A stretch of DNA of 64,000 nucleotides, taken from assembly GCA_019420505.1 (NCBI GenBank), contig JAHZHC010000002.1, forward strand, positions 117,035 to 181,034. Direction: 5' to 3'. A program made the position numbers and the translations under genes. This document shows, piece after piece, positions 24,832 to 33,093 of the stretch (its first letter is position 1; the number at the start of each line of letters is the position of its first letter). Source of the DNA: Ruminococcus sp. Lineage in GTDB: Bacteria; Bacillota; Clostridia; Oscillospirales; Ruminococcaceae. Below the pieces are notes generated by a model. The model was not told where the DNA came from. It was given only the letters and a program-made list of their open reading frames with translations, and did no database searches.

Positions 24832-24846
24832 ATTTTCTCCTAAAAA

Positions 24847-25275
24847 TCATATTTGTTTTACCATAAGCCATGCATTTTCGGTTGGATTTTGATAATAATT
24901 TTTTCTCTCACTGTATTTAACAAAACCATGCTTTTCATAAAGCTTTTGCGCAGGAAGATTGCTTTCTCTGACCTCAAGATAAGCTTTTTTTGCTTTTTGA
25001 TGGAGAGAAAGGGCAAATTCTAAAAGTTTGTCTGCAATATGATTTCCACGGTATTCTTCAAGGACGGCGATATTATTTATTTCGATTTCGTCCACAATGC
25101 ACACTGTATTTACAAATCCGACGGCTTGTCCGTCAGCAAATGCACCTATCAGATTTGAATATGGACTTTTTATCTGATACTCAAAATCTGATATACTCCA
25201 TGGATCGGAAAAACAGGATTTCTCAATTTTTAATATCTCTTTACACTCTTCTGATGTGACCTCACGAATTATCAT
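24847..25275 (-). CDS. rimI: Ribosomal protein S18-alanine N-acetyltransferase
   Basis: GNAT acetyltransferase, 142 residues. It has the N-terminal EILKIEKSCFSDPWS block, the acetyl-CoA-binding loop VLEEYRGNHIADKLLEF (Q/R-x-x-G-x-A/I), and SNLPAQKLYEKHGFVKYSER. In this family the target is the N-terminal Ala of S18. It overlaps rsmI by 14 bases, so translation is coupled. The neighbour tsaD is a typical RimI partner locus in Bacillota. Confidence 0.92.
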   Translation of the reverse strand: MIIREVTSEECKEILKIEKSCFSDPWSISDFEYQIKSPYSNLIGAFADGQAVGFVNTVCIVDEIEINNIAVLEEYRGNHIADKLLEFALSLHQKAKKAYLEVRESNLPAQKLYEKHGFVKYSERKNYYQNPTENAWLMVKQI

Positions 25276-26104
25276 CTTTTTTCTCCAGCATCATTGCATA
25301 AAGCTCTCCTTTAGAAAAGCCTGTTGACTTTGCAATTTCCTTGCAGGCATCAGCACAGCGCATGCCCTTTTCTACCAATGCTTTCACTTGATCGAAAGCC
25401 TGATCTATTGTTTCCGCTTGAACTATATCCTCCGCTTTTGCGCCTTCAACCACAAGGACAAATTCTCCTTTTGGCTTGTTTACAGAATAGTGTTCAACTG
25501 CTTCAGACAATGTCGTTCTGAAAACTTCTTCATGAATTTTGGTAAGCTCACGGCAAATGGAAATATTTCTGTCCCCAAAATACTCCAGCATATCCTTCAG
25601 AGTATAGATCAGTTTATGGGGTGCTTCATAAAAAATCATTGTAGATGTACAGTTTTTCACTTGTGCGAGGTGGGAATATCTTTGCTTTTTTGTCACAGAT
25701 AAAAAGCCCTCAAAGGCAAATCTGGAGGTGTCAAGTCCGCTGACGGCAAGAGCTGAAACAACTGCTGACGGGCCGGGAACAACATTGATTTCAACGTCAT
25801 ATTCAGCGCAAAGCTTAACAAGATCCTCTCCGGGATCTGATATACAGGGCATTCCCGCATCTGTAACTATTGCGGCATTTTCGCCGGAAAGAATTCTGTC
25901 TATGACTTGTTTTCCTGCGGTTTTTGCATTATGCTCATGATAGCTTATAAGAGGTATTTTAATATTAAAATAATTGAGCAGCTTTGCGGTAACTCTTGTG
26001 TCTTCTGCACAGATAAAGTCAACAGATTTCAATGTTTCGACTGCCCGATAGGTCATATCGCCTAAATTTCCGATAGGCGTACCCACCAAATAAAGTCTGC
26101 CCAT
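25262..26104 (-). CDS. rsmI: 16S rRNA (cytidine1402-2'-O)-methyltransferase
   Basis: Tetrapyrrole-methylase-fold enzyme acting on 16S rRNA. It has the YLVGTPIGNLGDMTYRA signature at the N-terminus, CAEDTRVTAKLLNYF, ISYHEHNA, VTDAGMPCISDPGEDLV and VPGPSAVVSALAVSGL. The reading frame is open further upstream into dusB, but the ATG at 26104 is preceded by GAGAGGAG and gives the family N-terminus, so the 39-residue extension is rejected. It starts two bases after the dusB stop. 280 residues. Confidence 0.95.
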   Translation of the reverse strand: MGRLYLVGTPIGNLGDMTYRAVETLKSVDFICAEDTRVTAKLLNYFNIKIPLISYHEHNAKTAGKQVIDRILSGENAAIVTDAGMPCISDPGEDLVKLCAEYDVEINVVPGPSAVVSALAVSGLDTSRFAFEGFLSVTKKQRYSHLAQVKNCTSTMIFYEAPHKLIYTLKDMLEYFGDRNISICRELTKIHEEVFRTTLSEAVEHYSVNKPKGEFVLVVEGAKAEDIVQAETIDQAFDQVKALVEKGMRCADACKEIAKSTGFSKGELYAMMLEKKDDNS

Positions 26105-26106
26105 GT

Positions 26107-27081
26107 TTATTCTCCTCTCAAAAGTATTTGATGCGCCATTACCTCCAAATCGCTGTATTGATTCAGAAGTCCGCAGTCCCCTCTCATTCTGGCTGAACCG
26201 GGAAGTCCTTTTATATACCATGCAACGTTTTTCCTCATTTCTTTCATTCCCTGTTTTTCGCCTTTATATTTACAAAGCATTCTGCCATGCCTGAGCATTA
26301 CGGACATTTTTTCCTCAAGGCTTATTTCCGGCAGTTTTTGTCCTGTTTCAAGATAGTGTTTTACTTCATGAAAAATCCATGGTTTGCCGTAAGAACCTCT
26401 GCCTATCATAACAAGGTCGCAATTGGTTTGTTCATACATTGCCTTACAATCCTCGGGGCATTTCACGTCGCCGTTTCCGATAACGGGAATGCTAACAGCT
26501 TTTTTGACCTGTTTTATAATATCCCAATCGGCTTGGCCGGAATACATTTGACTGCGTGTTCTTCCGTGAATGGCAATAGCTGAGATCCCTGTTTGTTCCA
26601 AGGCTTTTGCAAACTCCACTGCGTTTATGCTGTCGTTATCCCATCCGGCACGTATTTTTACGGTAACGGGACAATTTGCATTTTTCACTGTTTCTTCAGC
26701 TATTTCCAAAGCTGTTCTCGTAGATTTCATAAGTGCTGAACCGCTTCCGTTACCAACGATTTTCGGTACTGGACATCCCATATTTATATCTATAATATCC
26801 GGTTTATACTTATTTAAGATATATGCGGCTTTTCCCATATATACAGGTTCTTCGCCAAAAATCTGCAAAGCCATGGGCCGTTCCCCATTTTCAATTTCGC
26901 ACAGTCTTGCAGTTTTTTTATCTCCAAAGCATAATCCCTTTGATGATATCATTTCGCTGACAAGATAACTTGCGCCGAATTCCTTACACAGCAGGCGGTA
27001 GCTTTTATCTGCAACCGAAGCCATGGGAGCGAGAGCCGCAGTTTTTTCTATTTCAACATTTCCTATTTTGATATTTTTCAT
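26107..27081 (-). CDS. dusB: tRNA-dihydrouridine synthase (DusB type)
   Basis: FMN-dependent TIM-barrel enzyme reducing uridine to dihydrouridine in tRNA. It has ALAPMASVADKSYRLLC at the N-terminus, IDINMGCPVPKIVGNGSGSA with the catalytic Cys, the KIRAGWD segment, AIHGRTRSQMYSG and VIGNGDVKCPEDC. Start ATG 27081 with AAAGGA upstream; an in-frame ATG at 27111 adds ten residues with no site. First gene of the minus-strand run; the Rrf2 gene is divergent. Confidence 0.94.
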   Translation of the reverse strand: MKNIKIGNVEIEKTAALAPMASVADKSYRLLCKEFGASYLVSEMISSKGLCFGDKKTARLCEIENGERPMALQIFGEEPVYMGKAAYILNKYKPDIIDINMGCPVPKIVGNGSGSALMKSTRTALEIAEETVKNANCPVTVKIRAGWDNDSINAVEFAKALEQTGISAIAIHGRTRSQMYSGQADWDIIKQVKKAVSIPVIGNGDVKCPEDCKAMYEQTNCDLVMIGRGSYGKPWIFHEVKHYLETGQKLPEISLEEKMSVMLRHGRMLCKYKGEKQGMKEMRKNVAWYIKGLPGSARMRGDCGLLNQYSDLEVMAHQILLRGE

Positions 27082-27214
27082 TCCAATATCCTTTTTCACA
27101 TAATATTTCACATTAAGTATAACACAAAAGCTTCAGCTTTTCAAGGTTAAAAGCCTTGGGAGCATATAAATAACCGTTTAATTTCATATATCATTTTATG
27201 ACTTATTTAAAGCA

Positions 27215-27243
27215 TTGACATAACAAATCTGAAATGATATAAT
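27215..27243 (+). promoter_or_regulatory. Consensus sigma-A promoter of the Rrf2 gene
   Basis: TTGACA (27215-27220), 17 bases, TATAAT (27238-27243), with the extended -10 TG two bases upstream. A perfect consensus, so strong unless repressed. Confidence 0.85.
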
Positions 27244-27307
27244 TACTTTAATTTCTGATAAAATGATGATATTCATGAAATTAAAAAATATTAAAAGAGG
27301 AAGAGCT

Positions 27308-27751
27308 ATGCAGATTTCAAGCAGATTTACAATAGCAATACACATATTTGACTGTATTGAAACCTTTAAAGGCAAATATAAATTAACCAGTGATTTTTTG
27401 GCTTCAAGCGTGAACATAAATCCTGTTATAATAAGAAAAATTCTTTCACAGCTCAGAAATTCAGGGTTGGTTACTATTGCAAGAGGAAGCGGAGGTGCTT
27501 CTATAGCTAAGCCGTTGGAGGAAATATCATTTCTTGACATATATAATGCAGTGGAATGTGTTGAAGACGGGACGCTTTTTCACTTTCATGAAAATCCCTG
27601 CGAACAATGTCCGGTAGGAAGGAATATTCATAATGCTCTTGATGACAAGCTTCTGAGGATCCAGACTGCTATGGAAAATGAAATGAAAAAAATAACGCTT
27701 GCTGATGTAGTAAGCGATACCGCAAAATTTATTGAAAATGAAAATAAATGA
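27308..27751 (+). CDS. Rrf2-family transcriptional regulator
   Basis: 147 residues. The winged HTH begins MQISSRFTIAIHIF, and the recognition region SDFLASSVNINPVIIRKILS is followed by the wing IARGSGGASIAKP. Cys residues lie in VECVED and PCEQCPVG, but the three-Cys pattern of IscR/NsrR-type cluster binders (C-x5-C-x5-C) is not met, so it may sense by thiols (YwnA/CymR-like). Start: GAGGAAGAGCT precedes the ATG at 27308; upstream in-frame ATGs at 27263 and 27266 lack sites. It is followed by a terminator and then by a gene whose promoter carries a perfect inverted repeat, its likely target. Confidence 0.9.
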   Translation: MQISSRFTIAIHIFDCIETFKGKYKLTSDFLASSVNINPVIIRKILSQLRNSGLVTIARGSGGASIAKPLEEISFLDIYNAVECVEDGTLFHFHENPCEQCPVGRNIHNALDDKLLRIQTAMENEMKKITLADVVSDTAKFIENENK

Positions 27752-27757
27752 TTTTTT

Positions 27758-27788
27758 CCGTATATCTCATTGATATACGGATTTTTTG
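27758..27788 (+). terminator. Intrinsic terminator after the Rrf2 gene
   Basis: CCGTATATC (27758-27766) with GATATACGG (27772-27780) and a following T-run. It separates the regulator from the metallo-beta-lactamase-fold gene. Confidence 0.9.
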
Positions 27789-27814
27789 TTCATAAATTGT
27801 TTACAATAAAATTT

Positions 27815-27880
27815 AGTTGTAACTATTGACATTACAACTGGTGTGTGGTATTATGTAGATGTAATAAGGGTGGTTACAAC
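27815..27880 (+). promoter_or_regulatory. Promoter with inverted repeat over the -35 and a downstream half-site
   Basis: TTGACA (27826-27831), 17 bases, TATTAT (27849-27854). The perfect inverted repeat AGTTGTAA (27815-27822) / TTACAACT (27832-27839) brackets the -35 with arm centres 17 bases apart. A further half-site GTTACAAC lies at 27873-27880, just before the ribosome site. The position suits repression, most simply by the adjacent Rrf2 protein. Confidence 0.75.
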
Positions 27881-27910
27881 AAACATCTGATAAAAACGGA
27901 GGTATTTATT

Positions 27911-28702
27911 ATGAACAAAAACACATTTACAGTAATTAAGCTGGGAAAAGGCGAAATGAATGTTTACGATTTCGGAGAAGTAAAGCTTCATGCTTATAAG
28001 ACCAATGACTTTATTGACGATGAAGTATTTATTGTTGAAAAGAAGGGCAAAGCGGTTATAGTTGAATCTCCTTGTTTCTTTGATAATAACGAAGAACTTA
28101 CAGAATATCTGAAAGATCTTAAGATTGAAGGAATGCTTATTGCTTATCATGGAGCAGGAGCGGGATTTATGCCGAATGTTCCCAAATATGCGACACAGAA
28201 TGCGGCTGACTATTCCCAAAACGGAGGCGGCAAGGCTTTGATTGACAATTTTACGGGAGCATTTGGCGGGATTTTTGATAACTCTGTACACAAAATTACA
28301 AACATAATCAATGAAGGAAAGATTAACATTGGCGGAATTGATTTTGTCATAAAGCAGACAGATGAGGCTTTTGATATAGAAATTCCTGAAATCAATGCGG
28401 TTTACACTCACATGCTGGGACATGACTGTCACTCTATTGTTGCAGGAGCAGGTCATGCAGACGCTATCATTGCACAGCTTAATGAATACATTGCAAAGGG
28501 ATATGATCTGATACTTACTTCTCACTATACTCCTGAGGATTTAAAAGACGCACAGACAAAGATTGATTATCTGGAAGAACTGAAAGTCATTGCTGAAAAG
28601 TGTGCAAATTCAGATGAATTTAAGGCAGAGGTACAGAAGAAATATCCTGACTACAGTGGCGGAAATTATCTTGATATGACAGCGGGATTTTTCTTTTCAT
28701 AA
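27911..28702 (+). CDS. Metallo-beta-lactamase-fold protein with degenerate metal site
   Basis: 263 residues with the general MBL-fold layout (early beta-strands with VFIVEKKGKAVIVESPCF, a middle IGGIDFVIK segment, a late TSHYTPED). The usual HxHxDH motif is replaced by YHGAGAGF, leaving one His. Later His residues remain in MLGHDCHSIVAGAGHA. It may therefore be a binding or redox protein rather than a hydrolase. A C-terminal helical tail (about 210-263) follows. Start: CGGAGG lies eight bases before the ATG at 27911; an upstream in-frame alternative (27845) is rejected. Single gene under a regulated promoter next to an Rrf2 regulator, suggesting a stress-response role by analogy only. Confidence 0.78.
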   Translation: MNKNTFTVIKLGKGEMNVYDFGEVKLHAYKTNDFIDDEVFIVEKKGKAVIVESPCFFDNNEELTEYLKDLKIEGMLIAYHGAGAGFMPNVPKYATQNAADYSQNGGGKALIDNFTGAFGGIFDNSVHKITNIINEGKINIGGIDFVIKQTDEAFDIEIPEINAVYTHMLGHDCHSIVAGAGHADAIIAQLNEYIAKGYDLILTSHYTPEDLKDAQTKIDYLEELKVIAEKCANSDEFKAEVQKKYPDYSGGNYLDMTAGFFFS

Positions 28703-28708
28703 TATTAA

Positions 28709-28746
28709 AATTCAAGGTAGAAGACTTTTTTGCCTTGAATTTTTTA
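28709..28746 (+). terminator. Intrinsic terminator after the MBL-fold gene
   Basis: AATTCAAGG (28709-28717) with CCTTGAATT (28733-28741) and a T-run. Confidence 0.85.
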
Positions 28747-28910
28747 TTATATAATAATAAGCTGCATTGCCGTGGTAAAAATGCACAAGTAAAACCGCAT
28801 AAATTTGTGAATGTTTTTTTGCTTTTTTTGTGTACAAAATACAAAAGTTGTGTTATAATATATAACATAATAAAAAATATTTAAAAATCAATAGAATGGG
28901 AGGCTGTTTT

Positions 28911-29534
28911 ATGAGATCAATTATTACCATAAGCCGTGAATTCGGAAGCGGCGGTCGTGAAATAGGAAAGATTCTTTCAGAACAGCTTGGAATCCCTTTT
29001 TATGACAAAGAACTTTTAGAGATTGCCTCTAAAGAAAGCGGAATTTGCAAAGAACTTTTTGTAACTCATGATGAGAATTATACAAACAGCTTTTTATATT
29101 CTCTTGTTATGGGCACTTATCCTGTAACGGCCGACGGAAGAATAAATCCGGAAATGCCGCTTAATCACAGAATTTTTCTTGCTCAGTTTGACACAATAAA
29201 AAATATAGCTGAAAACGGTCCTTGTGTAATTGTGGGAAGATGTGCCGATTATGTATTAAAGGGCAGTGATAATGTTATAAATTTCTTTGTAATGGGTAAC
29301 ATGGCCGAGAAGAAAAAAAGAATTCTTGAAAGATACGATATTGAAAAGAATAAAGTTGAGGACTTTATTAAAAAGACCGATAAGAGAAGAGCTAATTATT
29401 ACAATTATTATTCAGATATGAAGTGGGGAGAAGCAAAGAATTATGATCTTTGCATTAATTCCTCCAAAACGGGAATTCAGGGGGCAGTTAGTCTTATGAA
29501 AGCCTATATTGATATTAAAGAATCAGAAGGATAA
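28911..29534 (+). CDS. Cytidylate kinase-like family protein
   Basis: P-loop nucleotide kinase-like protein of the cytidylate kinase 2 group, 207 residues. It has IITISREFGSGGREIGKIL (a modified Walker A, SREFGSGGR), GIPFYDKELLEIAS, CVIVGRCADYVL and an Arg-rich lid (KRILERYDIEK, KTDKRRANYYNYY). Members of this group are common in gut Clostridia beside a true cmk and their substrate is unproven. Start: GGGAGG lies eight bases before the ATG at 28911. An extended -10 (TGTTATAAT, about 28851-28859) lies upstream. It is closed by an intrinsic terminator, so monocistronic. Confidence 0.85.
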   Translation: MRSIITISREFGSGGREIGKILSEQLGIPFYDKELLEIASKESGICKELFVTHDENYTNSFLYSLVMGTYPVTADGRINPEMPLNHRIFLAQFDTIKNIAENGPCVIVGRCADYVLKGSDNVINFFVMGNMAEKKKRILERYDIEKNKVEDFIKKTDKRRANYYNYYSDMKWGEAKNYDLCINSSKTGIQGAVSLMKAYIDIKESEG

Positions 29535-29570
29535 AATCATATTTTCTTTTTCATTATCTTCCTTTATTAT

Positions 29571-29605
29571 GAAAAAAGCTGCCATGATTCAAGGCAGCTT
29601 TTTTC
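29571..29605. terminator. Intrinsic terminator after the kinase-like gene
   Basis: GAAAAAAGCTGCC (29571-29583) with GGCAGCTTTTTTC (29593-29605): a 13-bp perfect inverted repeat with A and T runs inside the stem ends. Confidence 0.9.
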
Positions 29606-29646
29606 ATACTTTTAATAATATACACACTGAAAGGACTTGATTTATT

Positions 29647-30642
29647 ATGTATTTACCAAACGAAAAAAGATATGAAAACATGATTTATAACCGCTGCGGA
29701 AACAGCGGACTGAAGCTGCCGGCTGTTTCACTTGGGTTATGGCAGAATTTCGGTTATCGTGACAGCTTTGAAAACATGGAGAAGATGTGTCACACCGCTT
29801 TTGATCTGGGAATTACACATTTTGATCTTGCAAATAACTATGGCAGTCCTTATAACGGTTCGGCTGAAGAAAACTTTGCGCTTATTCTTGACAGAGGAAT
29901 GAGACAATTCAGAGATGAGCTTTGCATTTCAACAAAAGCCGGATATGATATGTGGCCGGGTCCGTATGGTGATAAAAACGGTTCAAGAAAATATCTTTTG
30001 TCTTCCCTTGATCAGTCCTTGAAGCGCATGAAGCTTGATTATGTTGATATTTTTTATCATCATATAAGAGATAAGGATACTCCCATGGAAGAAACGGCAA
30101 TGGCGCTCGATTCTGCTGTAAGACAGGGAAAAGCATTATACGTGGGAATTTCAAATTACAATAAGAAGGATACGGCAGAAATGATGAAAATTTTCCGTGA
30201 ACTTAAAACTCCGTTTATAATCAATCAGCCGTCGTATTCCATGCTTAACCGATGGATCGAAAGTGATGGCCTCCGTGATTTTGCTTTTGACGAAGGAATT
30301 GGGCTGGCGGTATTTTCTCCGTTATATCAGGGATTTCTGACTGACAGATATCTTAACGGTGTGCCTGCCGATTCAAGGGTAGGCAAAGGAAACACATGGA
30401 TTGCAGGAGAGCTTAATGACAATATGCTTAAAAAGCTGAAAGCTTTGAATGATATTGCTTTTAACAGAGGGCAAAAGCTGTCACAGCTTGCACTTTCATG
30501 GGTATTAAGAGAGGGCAAGGTTACCACTGTTTTAATAGGCGCAAGCCGTTCAGAGCAGATAGAAGAAAATGTTCAGGCCATTCATAAGACTGAATTTACA
30601 TCTGATGAAATTGAAGCTATTGAAAGGGTATTAAAGGGTTAA
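29647..30642 (+). CDS. Aldo/keto reductase (YghZ-like)
   Basis: NADPH-dependent TIM-barrel reductase, 331 residues, of the YghZ/L-glyceraldehyde-3-phosphate reductase group. The catalytic tetrad is visible as FDLANNYG (Asp and Tyr), STKAGYD (Lys) and DIFYHHIRD (His). NADP-binding segments include VLIGASRSEQIEEN near the C-terminus. Members detoxify aldehydes such as methylglyoxal, and mgsA is in the same window, but a link is only a guess. The start has GAAAGGACT upstream. Its stop overlaps the stop of the convergent amidase gene by four bases. Confidence 0.9.
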   Translation: MYLPNEKRYENMIYNRCGNSGLKLPAVSLGLWQNFGYRDSFENMEKMCHTAFDLGITHFDLANNYGSPYNGSAEENFALILDRGMRQFRDELCISTKAGYDMWPGPYGDKNGSRKYLLSSLDQSLKRMKLDYVDIFYHHIRDKDTPMEETAMALDSAVRQGKALYVGISNYNKKDTAEMMKIFRELKTPFIINQPSYSMLNRWIESDGLRDFAFDEGIGLAVFSPLYQGFLTDRYLNGVPADSRVGKGNTWIAGELNDNMLKKLKALNDIAFNRGQKLSQLALSWVLREGKVTTVLIGASRSEQIEENVQAIHKTEFTSDEIEAIERVLKG

Positions 30643-31127
30643 TCCCACTGTCTTGCACCTAAAATGTGAATAAGCCTTGCTTTATCATAGACATAGCTTG
30701 TAAGAGGCCGCATATAGGTATCAAAGGTATGTGCGGCAACATAGATGATATTGTTCTTTACTGCAACAACTACTGGGGAATGATAAAAAGAGCCTTCAGA
30801 TGTACCAAGCTGGATGATATCTCCGATCTGAGCATCAGTCAGATCCCTTTCTTCTGCATATGGTCCGACGCTTTTATTATTAATAAGAAAATTATAAAGA
30901 TAACCGACACCGGTCCACGAAGGCGCTCTGTCATTTGGGGAATTATAGTACCACCCAAAGGTTTTGGTATAATTCATTACGCCGCATCCTTCAAAAATAC
31001 ACTGAGATGCAAAATTTGTACAATCACCGCCGATATTTTCAAAATCAAGATATCGGCGGTTTCTTTTATATGCCCACTTTTCAGCATATAAAACAGCTTT
31101 TTCTCTGTCATAATCTATATATTTCAT
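30639..31127 (-). CDS. Amidase-domain (Amidase_6-like) protein
   Basis: 162 residues consisting of a single papain-fold putative amidase domain. The catalytic Cys lies in GGDCTNFASQCIFEG, the His in GSFYHSPVVVAV, and the third polar residue is likely in AAHTFD. FGWYYN and APSWTGVGYLYNFL match the family, which often appears in spore or cell-wall proteins and lysins. There is no signal peptide, which is odd for wall hydrolysis. Start: AAAGGATTATTGAT precedes the ATG at 31127; an in-frame ATG at 31151 adds eight residues without a site. Convergent and overlapping with the aldo/keto reductase. Confidence 0.85.
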   Translation of the reverse strand: MKYIDYDREKAVLYAEKWAYKRNRRYLDFENIGGDCTNFASQCIFEGCGVMNYTKTFGWYYNSPNDRAPSWTGVGYLYNFLINNKSVGPYAEERDLTDAQIGDIIQLGTSEGSFYHSPVVVAVKNNIIYVAAHTFDTYMRPLTSYVYDKARLIHILGARQWD

Positions 31128-31148
31128 ATCAATAATCCTTTCTTGATT

Positions 31149-31223
31149 CAATAAGGGGCATCGCCCCCCACTTCTGAAAGACTAAGTTGTCCGCCGCCTT
31201 AGAGGCGAGGGACATAAGTCGTT
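31149..31223. repeat. GC-rich multi-stem palindromic element
   Basis: AAGGGGC-atc-GCCCC (about 31152-31166) is followed by a three-tier stem: GACT (31182-31185) / AGTC (31220-31223), GTCC / GGGAC, and CGCC / GGCG with loop TTAGA (about 31191-31214). It is GC-rich in an AT-rich 395-base gap. The order of a GTGGGGGGCGATGCCCC hairpin flanked by TTGAATC, read on the minus strand, recalls ends of IS200/IS605-type elements; this is a suspicion from memory. The rest of the gap to 31405 is AT-rich with nothing recognisable. Confidence 0.45.
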
Positions 31224-31405
31224 GTTATATCATTTTGTAATTATCCTTATTATTATATTCCTGCAAAAAAAATTTTGACAAATCAGTTTGATGCTGTTAT
31301 AAATTTTAATATATTAAAATTACCAAAAATTCTATTTTTATAAATAGAGTTTGCATAATAATACACATAAAATATTAAAAAATTATTTAAAAATATTTAA
31401 AACGG

Positions 31406-31434
31406 TTGACAGTTAAAAAAAATAAGAATATAAT
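31406..31434 (+). promoter_or_regulatory. Consensus sigma-A promoter of the antiporter gene
   Basis: TTGACA (31406-31411), 17 A-rich bases, TATAAT (31429-31434). The leader to the ATG is about 80 bases. Confidence 0.85.
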
Positions 31435-31522
31435 ATCAAGTAGTTGACTTGATGTCGTTTTGCAGAAAATTTACTTTAGTTTTGCAACGCAATAAGGTAT
31501 CTTGTCAAAAGGAGATTTTGTT

Positions 31523-32809
31523 ATGGAATATGATTATATATTTTTTCTTGCAGTAATTTTATTTTCAACCAAGCTTCTTGGCTTGCTGACAAAAAAAATA
31601 AAGCTTCCTCAGGTTGTTGGAGCGCTTTGTGCGGGACTTATACTTGGTCCGGCGTGTTTTGGAATCGTTAAGGAAACAGATTTTTTTGTAAGTCTTTCAG
31701 AGCTTGGTGTAATTGTTCTTATGTTCACTGCGGGGCTTGAAGCTGATATAAAGGAATTGAAAAAAACAGGAAAGGCGTCTTTCATTATTGCTCTTCTTGG
31801 TGTAATTGTTCCTCTTGTCGGAGGTTATTTACTGTCATGGGGATTTAATGTAGGCCAGGGAGAAAATCTGCCGACTTCTGCAACTTTACAGCATATTTTT
31901 ATAGGTATTATTCTTACGGCAACTTCTGTTTCTATTACTGTAGAAACGCTTAAGGAAATGGGCAAGCTTTCAACACGTGCAGGAAATGCAATTCTCGGAG
32001 CGGCTATTATTGACGACATACTCGGAATAATTGCTTTGACTATTATAACTTCTTTAGCAGGAACAGGTGTTAACGTCGGAATCGTTCTTTTAAAAATTGC
32101 AGGATTTTTTATATTTGCAATTATTGCAGCTATAGTTTTTCACTTTGTTTTCGTCAGATGGAGAAATCGTGACAACAGAGATCTTCGCCGGCATGTAGTA
32201 CTTTCCTTTGTTTTCTGTCTTTTAATGTCTTACGCTGCCGAAGAATTCTTTGGAGTTGCTGACATTACGGGTGCCTTTATGGCAGGGCTTGCAATTTCAA
32301 ACAGTACCGGCGTTAAATATGTATCCAACAAGTTTGAAACCTTGTCTTATATGCTGCTGTCTCCGGTATTTTTTGCAAGCATAGGGCTTAAGATGACAAA
32401 AATCAGTATGTCGGGAAGTATGATAGTATTTACCGTTGCTTTACTTGTTGTTGCCATTCTTGCAAAGATTGTGGGCTGCGGATCAGGTGCAAAAATTTGC
32501 AGGTATTCTAACAAAGAATCCTTACAAATTGCAACGGGTATGATTTCACGTGGTGAAGTTGCACTTATTGTGGCAACGAAGGGTCAGACTGCCGGGCTAA
32601 TGGCTAATGAAGTTTTTACACCGATTGTGATTATGGTTGTTGCGACGACAATACTTACTCCGATTTTCCTGAAGTTTGTATTTAAAAATGCTGACTCACT
32701 GCCTGCTGAAAGTAACGAAGCACCTTTCGCTGATAATATTCATGAAAGAGACGCCTATGAAAGAAAAATGCAGATACTTTCACTATCGGATTCAGATAAA
32801 AAGAATTAA
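31523..32809 (+). CDS. Cation:proton antiporter (CPA2 family)
   Basis: Integral membrane Na+ or K+/H+ antiporter, 428 residues with about 12 hydrophobic helices. Landmarks are KLPQVVGALCAGLILGPA, MFTAGLEADI, the ion-binding-site segment AIIDDILGIIAL (two adjacent Asp, about residues 168-169), ADITGAFMAGLAIS and ISRGEVALIVATKGQ. It lacks the C-terminal TrkA-N domain of KefB/KefC types and ends in a ~40-residue polar tail (SNEAPFADNIHERDAYERK). Start: AAAAGGAG lies eight bases before the ATG at 31523. The last ~110 bases, including this tail, are duplicated 1.65 kb downstream. Confidence 0.92.
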   Translation: MEYDYIFFLAVILFSTKLLGLLTKKIKLPQVVGALCAGLILGPACFGIVKETDFFVSLSELGVIVLMFTAGLEADIKELKKTGKASFIIALLGVIVPLVGGYLLSWGFNVGQGENLPTSATLQHIFIGIILTATSVSITVETLKEMGKLSTRAGNAILGAAIIDDILGIIALTIITSLAGTGVNVGIVLLKIAGFFIFAIIAAIVFHFVFVRWRNRDNRDLRRHVVLSFVFCLLMSYAAEEFFGVADITGAFMAGLAISNSTGVKYVSNKFETLSYMLLSPVFFASIGLKMTKISMSGSMIVFTVALLVVAILAKIVGCGSGAKICRYSNKESLQIATGMISRGEVALIVATKGQTAGLMANEVFTPIVIMVVATTILTPIFLKFVFKNADSLPAESNEAPFADNIHERDAYERKMQILSLSDSDKKN

Positions 32810-32891
32810 AAAAGCGTTGCCGATTAGACTGGAAGCGATATAGAAGTTTTCAAGATATCGTTATAAAGACAACCGTGCGCATATTATGTTA

Positions 32892-32931
32892 GACGGCTAT
32901 GGAATTGTTTCCATAGTCGTTTATTTCTTTT
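32892..32931 (+). terminator. Intrinsic terminator downstream of the antiporter
   Basis: ACGGCTATGGAA (32893-32904) with TTCCATAGTCGT (32909-32920): a 12-bp stem with one G-U pair, followed by a T-rich tract. Between the gene and this hairpin lies AGCGATAT...ATATCGTT, another stem (about 32833-32861). Confidence 0.75.
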
Positions 32932-33028
32932 ATTCTGTCAATAAGTTCAATAATCATATCTGCCTGTTATTTACTAAGTTTCACAGCTTTACAACTGTAA
33001 GTTGAGTTTTCTCTAAAAAGAACAACCT

Positions 33029-33065
33029 GTTATATATGGACATTATATTATATAACTGCTATAAT
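33029..33065 (+). promoter_or_regulatory. Promoter with inverted repeat (putative HTH autoregulation)
   Basis: TGGACA (33037-33042), 17 bases, TATAAT (33060-33065). The perfect inverted repeat GTTATATA (33029-33036) / TATATAAC (33049-33056) flanks the -35 and half the spacer. The driven gene is itself an HTH regulator. Confidence 0.65.
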
Positions 33066-33093
33066 AAATGAAAACAAAGGAGAAATGATTACT

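Noticed and set aside
25262..26221. Longer rsmI with a 39-residue N-terminal extension.
   Set aside because: The extension overlaps the end of dusB and has no ribosome site; the ATG at 26104 has GAGAGGAG and the family N-terminus.
27851..28525. Minus-strand ORF of 224 codons.
   Set aside because: It is antisense to the MBL-fold gene, which has a promoter, ribosome site and terminator; the product is a Cys/Phe-rich shadow.
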